In this document: positions 1 through 6,923 of the stretch, piece by piece
Layout: every line of letters begins with the position of its first letter
Position numbering within the stretch: position 1 is the stretch's first letter
NCBI RefSeq assembly: GCF_003514505.1
Contig: NZ_DOPX01000008.1
Location: forward strand, 1 to 64,000
Source of the DNA: Proteiniclasticum sp.
GTDB taxonomy: Bacteria > Bacillota > Clostridia > Clostridiales > Clostridiaceae
DNA length: 64,000 nucleotides
Reading direction: 5' to 3'
Position numbers and translations under genes: made by a program
The notes under the pieces: generated by a model
Database searches by the model: none
What the model was told of the DNA's origin: nothing
The model's input: only the letters and a program-made list of their open reading frames with translations

Positions 1-11
1 CTACTATAAGG

Positions 12-48
12 GGAGCATATCACTGATTGAATCAGAGGGTGCTTTTTT
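12..48 (+). terminator. Terminator of a plus-strand gene left of the window
   Basis: AGCA/TGCT and CTGATT/AATCAG arms form a hairpin with an internal loop, followed by a T run at 44-48. The T run is on the plus strand only, so it ends a gene lying outside the window that converges on the liv operon. Confidence 0.6.
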
Positions 49-751
49 ATCCACCCAAGTATGCTTTCCGGATCTCATCCATAGCCAGAAGATCTTTAGA
101 GAATCCTTCTGTCTCTACGGTGCCTGTTTTTATGATGTAACTTCGTTTGGATATTTTCAGTGCAAGATTCGCATTTTGTTCCACCAAAAGGATGGTAGTG
201 CCTTCTTCATTGATATTTTTTATAATTTCGAAGATTTCATGAACAATGATTGGGGCAAGCCCCATGGATGGTTCATCCAGAATAAGCAGTTGAGGTTTTG
301 AAAGGAGACCTCTTGCGATGGCAAGCATCTGCTGTTCTCCTCCTGACAGGGTTCCAGCAATTTGGTGCTTTCTTTCGAGAAGTCTTGGAAACAGGAGATA
401 CGCTTTCTCAAAATCCTTCTGAACCTGTGCCTTGTCTTTTCGGGTGATGGCTCCCAGTTCCAGGTTTTCTTCCACGGTCATTTTGGGGAAGATGCGTCTT
501 CCTTCTGGAATATGAGAGATGCCTTTCTTGACAATGGCAGAGGAAGATACTTTGGAAAGATCTTCACCCAGAAACAGTATATTTCCGGAAGTCTTTCTTT
601 CTAGTCCGGATATGGTTCGAAGCGTTGTGGTTTTCCCTGCACCATTGGCACCTATGAGAGAAACAATCTCGCCTTTGTGGACTTCAAGAGACAGATTTTT
701 CAGTGCTTCTATGGCACCATAATGCACTGAGAGATTTTCCAGCTTAAGCAA
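47..751 (-). CDS. livF: Branched-chain amino acid ABC transporter, ATP-binding protein LivF
   Basis: One of the two ATPase subunits that power uptake of leucine, isoleucine and valine; it sits on the cytoplasmic face of the LivHM channel. Walker A (GANGAGKTT) is at residues 34-42, the LSGGEQQ signature near 136, and Walker B (LLILDEP) near 156; about 234 residues matches the family. The reading frame stays open to a TTG at 766, but GGAGGTGA lies just inside that and is correctly spaced (5 nt) for the TTG at 751, giving the usual LivF N-terminus MLKLENLSVHYG. The start overlaps the end of livG, so translation is probably coupled. Last gene of the livJHMGF operon. Confidence 0.95.
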   Translation of the reverse strand: MLKLENLSVHYGAIEALKNLSLEVHKGEIVSLIGANGAGKTTTLRTISGLERKTSGNILFLGEDLSKVSSSAIVKKGISHIPEGRRIFPKMTVEENLELGAITRKDKAQVQKDFEKAYLLFPRLLERKHQIAGTLSGGEQQMLAIARGLLSKPQLLILDEPSMGLAPIIVHEIFEIIKNINEEGTTILLVEQNANLALKISKRSYIIKTGTVETEGFSKDLLAMDEIRKAYLGG

Positions 752-1523
752 TATTCTCACCTCCAAGATAGGCCTTGATCACTTCGGGATGGACCTGTAT
801 TTCTGCAGGGGTTCCTTGAGCAATGAGATTCCCATAGTCAAAGACAAACAGATCATCGCAAAGATTCATCACAAGTGACATGTCATGTTCAATGAGGATG
901 ACGGACAGATGGAAAGTTTCTTTCACCCATTTGATAAGCTGGGTAAGTTCTTTTGTCTCTTGAGGATTCATGCCTGCAGCAGGTTCGTCAAGAAGCAAAA
1001 GACTTGGTTTCGAAGCCATGGCACGGGCGATTTCCAGTCTTCTCTGATCTCCATAGGGCAGATTTTTAGCTTTTTCATCACATTTGTCTGACAAATTGAA
1101 AATTTTAAGAAGAGCCATTGCTTCTTCTACAGCTTTTTCTTCCCCAGTAAAAAATGGAGCAAGTCTGAATAGTGCAGAAAAAACGCTGTATTTCAAGTTG
1201 GGATGATTGCCAAGCAGAACATTTTCCAGTACAGTCATTTCCTTAAAAAGCCTGATGTTCTGGAAAGTCCTTGCAATCCCATGAGAAGGCATCTTCTGAG
1301 GCTGGATGGATTTCCCGGAAACAGTATCCTTCAGATGATACACAATCTCTCCTGACGAGGGGATATAGATGCCTGTGAGCAGATTGAAAAAAGTTGTTTT
1401 CCCTGCTCCATTCGGTCCAATGATTCCAGTAATGCTGTCTTTACGGACCGATAGATTCACATTTTTCACAGCCTTGATGCCGCCAAACTCTTTCGTAAGA
1501 CCTTTTACTTCCAAAATTTCCAT
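744..1523 (-). CDS. livG: Branched-chain amino acid ABC transporter, ATP-binding protein LivG
   Basis: Second ATPase subunit of the branched-chain amino acid importer. Walker A GPNGAGKTT is at residues 36-44; the signature is the LivG-type LPYGDQRRLEIARAMA instead of LSGGQ, which is normal for LivG; Walker B LLLLDEPAAGMNP follows. 259 residues is typical. A GGAGG ribosome site precedes the ATG at 1523, and only one base separates it from the livM stop, so the genes are co-translated. Substrate specificity beyond branched-chain or related hydrophobic amino acids cannot be read from the ATPase. Confidence 0.95.
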   Translation of the reverse strand: MEILEVKGLTKEFGGIKAVKNVNLSVRKDSITGIIGPNGAGKTTFFNLLTGIYIPSSGEIVYHLKDTVSGKSIQPQKMPSHGIARTFQNIRLFKEMTVLENVLLGNHPNLKYSVFSALFRLAPFFTGEEKAVEEAMALLKIFNLSDKCDEKAKNLPYGDQRRLEIARAMASKPSLLLLDEPAAGMNPQETKELTQLIKWVKETFHLSVILIEHDMSLVMNLCDDLFVFDYGNLIAQGTPAEIQVHPEVIKAYLGGENIA

Positions 1524-1524
1524 A

Positions 1525-2448
1525 TTATGCCTCCTTCCATACTTTTCGGATCAGTTTTTTTAGGATGTTCTGAGGCTTGTAGACCATCATAATAAACAGA
1601 ATCACAGCATAAATCACCATTCTGAGTTCAGGAATTCCTTGTAAAGACAAGGAGAGGAGAGATAAGACCACAGCGCTGATCACGGAACCCTTGATGCTGC
1701 CAAGCCCTCCCAATACAACGATGACCAGTATATCAATGGACTTCATGAAGCCAAATGAATCGGGTCTGATGAAGTAGAAATAGTTTGCGTAAAGAGCACC
1801 TGCAATACCTGCGAAGAAAGCACCCATAGAGAACACCAGAATCTTATAACGGCTCACCGGAACACCCATGGCGGTGGATGCAAGTTCATCCTCTTTGATG
1901 GAGAGCACAGCACGTCCATGATAGGAATGAATGAAGTTATGAATCACAATGATGGTAAAAAGAACCATACTGTAGAGCCAGGGCCAGTTGGTGTATCTAG
2001 GGATGTCATTAAGACCCATGGCACCTCCGATATAATCTGAGTTTAGTCCCACAATACGCACAATTTCTCCAAATCCGAGAGTTGCAATGGCGAGATAATC
2101 GCCTTTCAGTCGTAAGGTTGGGATGCCGATGAAAAGTCCCGCTGCTGCCGCTGAAAGAGCTGCTCCAAGGATTCCCAGAGAAAAAGGAAGATCAAACTTC
2201 ACCGTAAGGATTCCTGATGCATATGCGCCTATGGACATGAATGCCGCATGACCCAGTGAGAACTGACCAGTGAACCCTGTGATGAGGTTCAAGCTCACCG
2301 CCAGGATGATGTTGAGACCGATACTGACAAGGTTTAGAAAGATATAGGAGTCAATGATTCCCGCTTTCATTAAAAGATCCACCAGAAGATACCCTGCGGC
2401 AATAGAGGCTGCAGTGATCATATTTTTTTTCGTCATGATTTTTCTCAT
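1525..2448 (-). CDS. livM: Branched-chain amino acid ABC transporter, permease LivM
   Basis: Membrane subunit that forms the translocation channel with LivH. The 307-residue product is strongly hydrophobic with about eight to ten predicted membrane spans; it contains the LivM-type segment GDYLAIATLGFGEIVRI around residues 115-130 that contacts the ATPase, and LGGLGSIKGSVISA near 245-260. AGGTGATAA precedes the ATG at 2448; an in-frame ATG 12 bases further in is possible but has no better ribosome site. It follows livH after 8 bases. Confidence 0.94.
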   Translation of the reverse strand: MRKIMTKKNMITAASIAAGYLLVDLLMKAGIIDSYIFLNLVSIGLNIILAVSLNLITGFTGQFSLGHAAFMSIGAYASGILTVKFDLPFSLGILGAALSAAAAGLFIGIPTLRLKGDYLAIATLGFGEIVRIVGLNSDYIGGAMGLNDIPRYTNWPWLYSMVLFTIIVIHNFIHSYHGRAVLSIKEDELASTAMGVPVSRYKILVFSMGAFFAGIAGALYANYFYFIRPDSFGFMKSIDILVIVVLGGLGSIKGSVISAVVLSLLSLSLQGIPELRMVIYAVILFIMMVYKPQNILKKLIRKVWKEA

Positions 2449-2456
2449 ATTATCAC

Positions 2457-3341
2457 CTATACTTTCTCTTGTGTGTTTTTGCCAAGAAGTCCTGATGGCT
2501 TTACCAGCAAGAAGACTATAAGAATGAAGAATGCCACTGCATCCTTATATAAGGAACCGCCCAAGGCGCTCACGGCAGTTTCAACGATTCCGAGGAAAAA
2601 TCCGCCAAACACAGCTCCGGGAATTATGCCGATTCCGCCGATTACTGCAGATACAAAGGCTTTCAGTCCAGGAGTGGCACCCATGAGGGGGTTGATTGTA
2701 CTATAGTATACGCCGATGAGAACACCAGCAGCACCTGCCAGAGCTGAACCGATGAAAAAGGTATAGGATATGGTCTGATTCACATTGATGCCCATCAGTT
2801 CTGCTGCATCTCGATCCTGAGAAAGTGCACGCATGGATTTCCCCATCTTTGTGAACTTCGTCAGGTACATCAGCAGAAGCATCATAATGAGGGTGATAAA
2901 AATGATGTAAAAACTTTTAATATCAATCAGTGCTCCTGTGGAGAAAACATCGATTTGCTTGGATGGAAGAAGGTCTTTATAGGTTCTGCTTTCAGGACCC
3001 ACAAAATACATCATGCCATATTGCATGAATAAGGATACAGCAATGGCTGTAATGAGTGCTGAAATTCTTGTGCCGTTTCGTAGTGGTTTGTAAGCTACCT
3101 TTTCAATGACCATACCCAGCACTCCGCTTAAGATCATGGCCAAAAGCAGTGCTGGTAGAAAGGGTAGACCCAAAACGCTGGTGAGATAGAGTCCAATATA
3201 TGCACCGACCATCAGCACTTCACCGTGAGCAAAGTTGATCAGGTTGATGATTCCATACACCATGGTATATCCTAAGGCAATCAAAGCATAGATGCTTCCA
3301 AGAGAAATGCCATTGACAGCCTGTTGTAGTAATTGTTCCAA
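2457..3341 (-). CDS. livH: Branched-chain amino acid ABC transporter, permease LivH
   Basis: Channel partner of LivM. The 294-residue protein has alternating hydrophobic spans; the N-terminal GSIYALIALGYTMVYGIINLINFAHGE is the standard LivH pattern, and GGIGIIPGAVFGG near residue 237 is the permease-ATPase contact region. Translation starts at TTG (3341) behind an AAGGGGGA ribosome site; no ATG lies nearby in frame. A hairpin with a weak T tract sits between livJ and this gene and may lower expression of the membrane and ATPase subunits relative to the binding protein. Confidence 0.94.
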   Translation of the reverse strand: MEQLLQQAVNGISLGSIYALIALGYTMVYGIINLINFAHGEVLMVGAYIGLYLTSVLGLPFLPALLLAMILSGVLGMVIEKVAYKPLRNGTRISALITAIAVSLFMQYGMMYFVGPESRTYKDLLPSKQIDVFSTGALIDIKSFYIIFITLIMMLLLMYLTKFTKMGKSMRALSQDRDAAELMGINVNQTISYTFFIGSALAGAAGVLIGVYYSTINPLMGATPGLKAFVSAVIGGIGIIPGAVFGGFFLGIVETAVSALGGSLYKDAVAFFILIVFLLVKPSGLLGKNTQEKV

Positions 3342-3357
3342 AATATTTCCCCCTTAA

Positions 3358-3390
3358 TGAAAAGACGCAAGCTGCCTAAAAAGGCAGCTT
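3358..3390 (-). terminator. Intra-operon hairpin between livJ and livH (partial terminator)
   Basis: Perfect 9-bp stem AAGCTGCCT/AGGCAGCTT with a 4-nt loop, read on the minus strand into GTCTTTT. The U tract is short, so partial termination or 3'-end protection of the livJ message is more likely than a full stop. Confidence 0.55.
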
Positions 3391-3408
3391 CGGCATCTGA
3401 ATCTTTTT

Positions 3409-4572
3409 TTATGGTTCCTGTTTCATCAAATAGGTTGGGACGCCATCTTTGACTTCTAGGATTGTAACTGCTTTGATTGGGTTATGGAACTCATCCATGC
3501 TGAGTGTACCAGTGATGCCTTTGAAGTCCTTTGTGGATGCCAAAGCAGCTGTAAGTTTCTCACGGTCTGCCTCACCAGCTCTTTCCAGTGCATCTGCTAC
3601 CATATAAGCCATGTCATATCCAAGGGCGTTGAATGCATCTGGATCTTTGCTGAACTCCTTGTTGAAGGCAGTCTTGAAAGTAACGACTTCTGGAGAAGTG
3701 TCACCGGAGGAGTAGTGGTTTGAATAGTAGGTTCCATTTAAGTTTTCCGCACCGGCAATCTCAACTAGTTTTGGTGAGTCAAAACCATCTGCACCAAGGA
3801 CAGGAACATCAAGGTCTAATTCTCGTGCCTGTTTGATGATAAGACCTACTTCTTCATAATATCCAGGAACAAAAAGCACATCCGGGTCTGCAGCTTTGAT
3901 GTTGGTGAGCAGAGATTTAAAATCAGTTTCTTTTGCCTGATAGGCTTCTTCTTTCAGAATCTCTCCACCTAAGGCGGCATAGGTTTCACTGAAAGCATCG
4001 GTGAGACCTTGGCTATAATCAGAGGTGTTGTCTCTTAATACAGCAGCCTTTAAAAGACCCAGTTCCTTTGCAGCAAAGTTTGCCATGGTAACTCCCTGGA
4101 AGGAGTCGCTGAAACAGGTTTTAAACACATACTGGCGCACACCGCCTTCTGCATTCAGTGTCACATCATCTGCGGTAGAAGATGCAGAGATGAGAGGCAC
4201 TTTGTTTTCCTCTGCAGCAGGCAGTGCAGATTTCACATTACCTGAAGTAGCAGGTCCTAAAATGGCCACAACCTTGTCACGGGTGGCAAGTCTTGAAGAG
4301 ACATTGGCAGCTTCTTCCCCTGATGACTTATTGTCTGCTTTGACAAGTTCAATTTGTTTTCCAAGAACTCCGCCATTGGCGTTGATTTCCTTTACGGCAA
4401 ATTCGATTCCCTCCACGAGGCTTGTTCCATAGGTGGACACATTACCAGAGAGTTCATAGTTAAGACCCAGTTTTACGGTGTCTCCATCACTGGATGATCC
4501 ACTGGCGGCACAGCCGGATAAAAATAATACGGATAAGAGCGATGCGGTGAATAGCTTCAGTTCTTTTTTCAT
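3409..4572 (-). CDS. livJ: Branched-chain amino acid ABC transporter, substrate-binding lipoprotein
   Basis: Extracytoplasmic receptor that binds the amino acid and delivers it to LivHM. The N-terminus is a lipoprotein signal with lipobox LSGC (Cys21), then a Ser/Gly/Asp linker, then a periplasmic-binding-protein type I fold (VKLGLNYELSGNVSTYG onward), 387 residues in all. GGAGGG precedes the ATG at 4572. First gene of the operon, transcribed from a T-box leader (4604-4893), which argues that the ligand is a branched-chain amino acid rather than another substrate of this large family. Exact ligand preference is inferred. Confidence 0.93.
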   Translation of the reverse strand: MKKELKLFTASLLSVLFLSGCAASGSSSDGDTVKLGLNYELSGNVSTYGTSLVEGIEFAVKEINANGGVLGKQIELVKADNKSSGEEAANVSSRLATRDKVVAILGPATSGNVKSALPAAEENKVPLISASSTADDVTLNAEGGVRQYVFKTCFSDSFQGVTMANFAAKELGLLKAAVLRDNTSDYSQGLTDAFSETYAALGGEILKEEAYQAKETDFKSLLTNIKAADPDVLFVPGYYEEVGLIIKQARELDLDVPVLGADGFDSPKLVEIAGAENLNGTYYSNHYSSGDTSPEVVTFKTAFNKEFSKDPDAFNALGYDMAYMVADALERAGEADREKLTAALASTKDFKGITGTLSMDEFHNPIKAVTILEVKDGVPTYLMKQEP

Positions 4573-4603
4573 TTGTTTCCCTCCGAAATCATAATAAATT
4601 GTA

Positions 4604-4641
4604 TAAAAAAACCTCTATCATGTCCTTTGACATAATAAAGG
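4604..4641 (-). terminator. Regulatory terminator of the liv T-box
   Basis: 13-bp stem (CCTTTATTATGTC with GACATGATAGAGG, two G-U pairs), AAAG loop, and seven T on the minus strand at 4605-4611. It begins right after the T-box, as required for mutually exclusive terminator/antiterminator folding. Confidence 0.88.
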
Positions 4642-4893
4642 TGCTTTAGCACGGTACCACTTTACTTTTGCAGATTCCTCACAGAATCTGCCTCATCAGG
4701 TTCTAGTAAACCCTAACCCTTTAACGCTGGTATGCGTCATTACTTAGTAAGCTTGCTGTTCGGTAATGAAATTCAGAAGTGATAAGCAGCAATAGAGGTT
4801 TGTATCGGTTTTCAGCATCCCCGACTCTCTGTGACAATTTCTATAGTGCAGTCTTCCTCAATATTTTTAAATTATTGATTTTTTTGTGAACTT
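4604..4893 (-). promoter_or_regulatory. T-box leader controlling the liv operon
   Basis: On the minus strand the leader carries the T-box core GTGGTACCGTGCT (about 4647-4660), the upstream Stem I element AGAGAG followed by GGATGCTGAAAACCGAT (about 4813-4835), and a factor-independent terminator next to the T-box. T-box RNAs bind a specific uncharged tRNA; pairing of its CCA end with the T-box stabilises an antiterminator. The codon-like triplets in the probable specifier loop (about 4776-4786) are CTT (Leu) and ATC followed by A (Ile). I favour ATC/Ile because a purine normally follows the specifier, but have not folded it. Either reading fits a branched-chain amino acid importer. Confidence 0.88.
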
Positions 4894-4899
4894 GTAAGG

Positions 4900-4928
4900 A
4901 TATTAACATTCTGATAACAACAAGTCAA
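4900..4928 (-). promoter_or_regulatory. Sigma-A promoter of the liv T-box transcript
   Basis: TTGACT (4923-4928), a 17-base spacer and TATTAA-region hexamer TAATAT (4900-4905) on the minus strand put the start near 4893, just ahead of Stem I. Confidence 0.75.
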
Positions 4929-5180
4929 ATATAATTTCAAATATTTTAAAGAACTAGATGATTTTTAACGATATAATGATAGTGGGTGTAATCGGTTTGC
5001 ATTTCAAAACCGGGAGTACAAACCTTTTCATTTTTCTCCAAATTAAAAACAATTAAGAATTATGAATGAAATATTAATAATATCACATATTTTGCTCAAA
5101 CCACTATTCAGCTTCGCAACAAAGAAGTAGATAGATTGTTATTTTGGTGACGAACTGGTCCGAAACAATGAAACACCATA
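4929..5180. other. AT-rich intergenic stretch between the liv promoter and the CHAD gene
   Basis: No gene seen. It holds a plus-strand -10-like TATAAT at 4972-4977 without a good -35, then a GGTTTG...CAAACC hairpin (about 4993-5024) running into a T-rich segment, possibly a short RNA or leader. The rest is AT-rich with no recognisable element. Confidence 0.4.
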
Positions 5181-5195
5181 AGGAGGTGTAAGGTT

Positions 5196-6059
5196 TTGAT
5201 TCAAAATCAGTCAGTGGAACTGTTCTTCTATCAAGCAAGAAAACTGTCTCAAGATGCCCATGTGCAGCTCCTGCTGTGTCTGGAAGGGGATCATTGGACG
5301 GAAGAGGAGGAAAAGATACATGATCTGCGGGTGATCTTCCGGCAGCTCCTGTCCATCCATGAGTTTTACGAACCGCTGCTTCGGTTGAAAACCAATAAAA
5401 AAATCAAGAATAACTACCAGCTTTTACTGAGGTCTCTGGGTCCCAGAAGAAAAGCAGATGTGTTTAGGAAGCTCTTTCACGAGTTTGAGGTGTACTGGGA
5501 AGAAAGCGGCAAAACCATCGGAAGTGAGGAAGAAAAGAATAGGGTACTTCATTCTGTTTTACAGAATGATCGAAGGAAGAAAGAACTATATGAGGATACT
5601 TTTCAGTTCAGAATGCTGTTGTACAGAACGGTCTCATGGTATTATTTTGATTCAGAGTCCCTCGTAAAAGACAAAAAAGGATCCATGGAGGACCCCGGGA
5701 ATGAGTTTATCGTGAAGCGTTTTGATCGTCTTCTGAAAAAACACAGAAAGCTTGAGAAACAAGCGTATAGCGGAGAGGATGATAAAATCCATAAGTTGAG
5801 ATTAGAGGGGAAAATCCTCTATTATAATCTGATTTTCTGTAAAAGCCTTCTCCCCCTAGAGAAAATGAAAGAAGCGGAAAGATTGAAAAAACTTCATGAT
5901 GTCACCGGAAAATTGCACGATCTGGAAGAAATCCGTATGGTGCTGTGGAAGAGGAGAAAGAATGGAGAAATTCAGGAATACCTGGAGGAAATGCTGCGTT
6001 TCTTCGAAGCTGAAAAAAAGAAGTGTTTTATAAAGTTTTTGAAAATAATACAGAAATAA
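5196..6059 (+). CDS. CHAD domain-containing protein
   Basis: All-helical protein with two CHAD half-repeats: the first has IHDLRVIFRQLLSIHEFYEP (about residues 40-60), the second IHKLRLEGKILYYNLIF followed by LHDVTGKLHDLEEI (about 200-245). The conserved histidines and basic residues in these helices are the family mark. CHAD domains are known to bind inorganic polyphosphate; no polyphosphate kinase or CYTH partner lies in the window, so the role here is open. Start is TTG behind AGGAGG (5181-5186), 9 bases upstream; no ATG fits. It stands alone and converges on an unrelated minus-strand gene with a shared terminator. 287 residues. Confidence 0.75.
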   Translation: MIQNQSVELFFYQARKLSQDAHVQLLLCLEGDHWTEEEEKIHDLRVIFRQLLSIHEFYEPLLRLKTNKKIKNNYQLLLRSLGPRRKADVFRKLFHEFEVYWEESGKTIGSEEEKNRVLHSVLQNDRRKKELYEDTFQFRMLLYRTVSWYYFDSESLVKDKKGSMEDPGNEFIVKRFDRLLKKHRKLEKQAYSGEDDKIHKLRLEGKILYYNLIFCKSLLPLEKMKEAERLKKLHDVTGKLHDLEEIRMVLWKRRKNGEIQEYLEEMLRFFEAEKKKCFIKFLKIIQK

Positions 6060-6082
6060 AAGTCCTGGTTTCCCAGGACTTT
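6059..6082. terminator. Bidirectional terminator between convergent genes
   Basis: AAGTCCTGG/CCAGGACTT stem with T or A runs on both sides, lying between the CHAD gene stop and the stop of the minus-strand gene. Confidence 0.7.
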
Positions 6083-6083
6083 A

Positions 6084-6737
6084 TCAATAAGTAGCTGGAG
6101 TTACGATGATGATCGAGCTTGAAGTGCCTTGCAAAGGATAGCTTTCCCGGATGGGACCGGTAAAGACGACAAATACACGGTCACCGCTTTTCAGAAGATC
6201 CTTGCTGCTTTCCAGGCCGAAGGGATAGTAGGAGCCTTCTGGAACAGAAACATAGATTTCCGTATCCTCACCGTATCCTTGCAGATTGCCTTTGAGATGC
6301 ACAGTGCTGATGATGCCTTGGCCTTGATCGAGAACATCCACCACTTCTGCTTCCATGTACAAGGGAGAATCCTGGTTTTCTAGAATCTTCACTTCCAGTG
6401 CAGTGGCTTGGGCAGGATAACTGGTTCTGATTTCGGGGCTGCTTTTAATATCCACATACATGCCACGTTTCAGTTCTACGGGGTCGATCCTTTGGTTATT
6501 TTGAAGTATTCGGATGTCATCCCCAAGGGAGAATTCTGTCACAGTAGGTGAAGATGTTTGCGAGGTTTCAAACTGTCCATCCACCAGAAGTGTCATGAAT
6601 CCATCATTATGGGTATGGATGATCATGCCCCTGTATAGAATGGAATCATCAGATCCCAGAGCTCTCGAAACGGCATAAAGTGTACCAAGGAGAAGAAGAA
6701 GAGAAAGAATCATATATTTTTTTGTGTTTTTTTTCAT
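6084..6737 (-). CDS. Membrane-anchored extracytoplasmic protein of unknown function
   Basis: I do not recognise the family. The N-terminus MKKNTKKYMILSLLLLLGTLYAV is a signal peptide or signal anchor without a lipobox cysteine, so the remaining ~190 residues should lie outside the membrane. They are beta-rich with many short turns (GMIIHTHNDGFMTLLVDG, VYVSVPEG-like strands, DRVFVVFTGP), suggesting a small beta-barrel or OB-like fold. The frame stays open upstream to 6953, but AAAGGAGAG six bases before the ATG at 6737 and the clean signal sequence make that the start. 217 residues. It is divergent from priA and convergent with the CHAD gene, so its neighbours give no functional hint. Confidence 0.75.
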   Translation of the reverse strand: MKKNTKKYMILSLLLLLGTLYAVSRALGSDDSILYRGMIIHTHNDGFMTLLVDGQFETSQTSSPTVTEFSLGDDIRILQNNQRIDPVELKRGMYVDIKSSPEIRTSYPAQATALEVKILENQDSPLYMEAEVVDVLDQGQGIISTVHLKGNLQGYGEDTEIYVSVPEGSYYPFGLESSKDLLKSGDRVFVVFTGPIRESYPLQGTSSSIIIVTPATY

Positions 6738-6867
6738 AAAAACTCTCCTTTCAGATGGTACTTCATTATAATCATAAAAAAGAAGAGATGGAGTAACAGA
6801 TTCCTTACAGAGAGAAAAGGACTGAGAGAAAAGAAGAGGAAAAGAAGAGGAAGCACTCCAGCAGTCT

Positions 6868-6897
6868 TGGAAGGGTGAAGTGAAAAGTGTTATAATA
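6868..6897 (+). promoter_or_regulatory. Probable promoter of the priA operon
   Basis: TTGGAA (6868-6873), 18-base spacer, TATAAT (6892-6897), about 27 bases before priA. Confidence 0.6.
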
Positions 6898-6923
6898 GAT
6901 GGGTTGAATAAGGGGGTGAGAAG

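Noticed and set aside
4984..5030. Cyclic-di-GMP or other known riboswitch in the gap before the CHAD gene
   Set aside because: The conserved core sequences of those classes are absent; only a simple hairpin is present.
4958..5056. Open frame of about 32 codons starting ATGATTTTT upstream of the CHAD gene
   Set aside because: No ribosome site, overlaps the candidate -10 and hairpin, and the product shows no recognisable pattern.
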